Both the position numbers and the translations under genes were made by a program. From Aeromicrobium sp. PE09-221 (GTDB lineage Bacteria > Actinomycetota > Actinomycetes > Propionibacteriales > Nocardioidaceae): a stretch of DNA of 64,000 nucleotides. The notes below the pieces were generated by a model, which was not told the DNA's origin, did no database searches, and saw nothing but the letters and a program-made list of their open reading frames with translations. Location: contig NZ_MIJB01000016.1 of assembly GCF_002174305.1 (NCBI RefSeq), forward strand, positions 30,696 to 94,695. The letters run 5' to 3'. This document shows positions 63,296 to 64,000 of this stretch, one piece after another. Every line of letters begins with the position of its first letter. Position 1 is the first letter of the stretch.

Positions 63296-63655
63296 TCAGC
63301 AGAATGCCGGCGGGGCCCGCCCGGCCCTGGCGCGTACCCGTCGTCTCGGTCCCTCGCCCCTCTGCCCGTGGGCGAGCAGCGTCGTCGTCACCGCGAGCAG
63401 CACTACCGCCGTCAACACGGCGAGGGGCAGCTGATCGGTCACCACCGGCACATGATCGTCCGCGGTGGTCGCCTGCGGCGCTGTGGCGCTGCTGGTCGTC
63501 GTGGTGCGGTCGCCGGTGCTGACGGAGGCGGTGGCGCCGCTCGTGCTCCGGGTCGGTGCACCGGACTGAGTCAGTGCGGTGGCGCCCAGCAGTGCCACGA
63601 GGATCGCCGCGCAGCTCGCGATGATCCCCCAGACGGCGGGGCGGGTATGACGCAC
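63296..63655 (-). CDS. Small membrane protein upstream of secDF
   Basis: A 119-residue frame with two hydrophobic helices (residues ~9-28 and ~76-93) separated by a Thr/Ser-rich linker, ending with a basic tail. It lies 38 bases before secDF and runs the same way. No homology is evident; it may be an accessory protein or a spurious frame. Confidence 0.45.
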   Translation of the reverse strand: MRHTRPAVWGIIASCAAILVALLGATALTQSGAPTRSTSGATASVSTGDRTTTTSSATAPQATTADDHVPVVTDQLPLAVLTAVVLLAVTTTLLAHGQRGEGPRRRVRARAGRAPPAFC

Positions 63656-63734
63656 CCGGCGAGTCTAACGGCCGGTGAGCCCTGATGGGGTGTGCCGTCC
63701 CGAGCGGGGCCGCCATCGCCGGCCCCGCCATAAG

Positions 63735-64000
63735 TTATGTGGGGCGCCGTCGGTGGTTGCGTTTCCATTGGGTGGTTCTGGGTGTGCGGAATTCGGGGGT
63801 GCCGTCTCGTGGGTTCAGACGGCATTGGAGGTGTCCGGTGTGGATTTGTCGGTGATGTTCGGCGCAGATGGGGATGGCGTCTTTGAGGTTGGTGGTTCCG
63901 CCGTCTGCCCAGGTCTCGTCTCCGTGGTGCGCTTCGCACTCCGTCGCGGCTATGCCCGTGGTGCGACGGCTCCATTCCGGGTGGGCGATCGCAGTCCGGG
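63735..64000 (-). CDS. HNH endonuclease (DUF222-type), C-terminal part
   Basis: The last ~88 residues of a DUF222/HNH protein, cut by the window edge. ECEAHHGDETWADGGTTNLKDAIPICAEHHRQIHTG carries the HNH metal and catalytic residues, in a His-rich context. These proteins are abundant in actinobacteria, often in many copies per genome and linked to mobile elements. The stop is TAA at 63735-63737. Neighbouring gap 63656-63734 shows nothing else. Confidence 0.85.
   Translation of the reverse strand, partial: RTAIAHPEWSRRTTGIAATECEAHHGDETWADGGTTNLKDAIPICAEHHRQIHTGHLQCRLNPRDGTPEFRTPRTTQWKRNHRRRPT

Noticed and set aside
63735..64000. Mobile element carrying the HNH endonuclease
   Set aside because: Only the 3' end is visible; no terminal repeats or transposase can be seen.

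Overview
The window comes from a high-GC actinobacterium of the order Mycobacteriales, the mycolic-acid group that includes Mycobacterium, Gordonia and Dietzia. I cannot fix the genus from sequence alone. The evidence is the gene order lgt / Rv2728c-like / miaA / dapF / hflX, the lexA - LysM division suppressor - nrdR neighbourhood, a sigK-rskA-mpt83 locus, menJ, and MIRU-like repeats placed between genes in operons. I saw no rRNA, tRNA, CRISPR array, insertion sequence or prophage.

Layout: 1-9 kb holds housekeeping genes (lgt end, miaA, dapF, hflX, a DinG-type helicase, galE, lexA). From 9 to 17 kb lie a YihY membrane protein, a cupin, a MobA-like protein, an SOS-controlled LysM protein, a large ECF sigma factor and the nrdR-nrdJ ribonucleotide reductase unit. 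From 17 to 33 kb is an accessory metabolic stretch: flavin and zinc oxidoreductases, a CDGSH / haem-oxygenase-like / CYP152 group, two CrtI-like FAD enzymes, a ferredoxin reductase, pyruvate oxidase and phosphoglucomutase. From 33.5 to 39.5 kb is an iron-controlled remnant of a siderophore transporter, a haem-utilisation protein and a SigK regulon with matching promoters. From 39 to 48 kb lie an SNF2 helicase, a CoA-transferase, thioredoxin, a glucose-dehydrogenase-like lipoprotein, a cold-shock protein and a decayed MarR-MFS pair. From 48 to 64 kb are menJ, a queuosine salvage pair (transporter + tgt), SbcD/SbcC-like nucleases, the transsulfuration pair cbs-metB, a fused SecDF and the end of an HNH endonuclease gene.

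Three things stand out. First, an 80-bp MIRU-like repeat sits in two tandem copies between dapF and hflX and in one diverged copy between tgt and the queuosine transporter; each copy encodes a 27-codon peptide joined to both neighbours by ATGA overlaps. Second, a CYP152 peroxygenase has a histidine where the alkene-forming enzyme OleT has one, and lies divergent to a haem-oxygenase-like diiron protein and a CDGSH protein. Third, at least five accessory genes (siderophore binding protein plus permeases, DUF6328, ADP-ribosylglycohydrolase, MarR, MFS) have lost internal segments while keeping both ends or their junctions, so the accessory genome seems to be decaying by internal deletion.

Regulatory signals that can be read directly: SOS boxes at lexA and at the LysM gene, SigK-type promoters at mpt83 and at the sulfite-oxidase-like gene, two DtxR/IdeR-type iron boxes, a DnaA-box/NrdR-box cluster before nrdR, and a family of long hairpins at gene ends.
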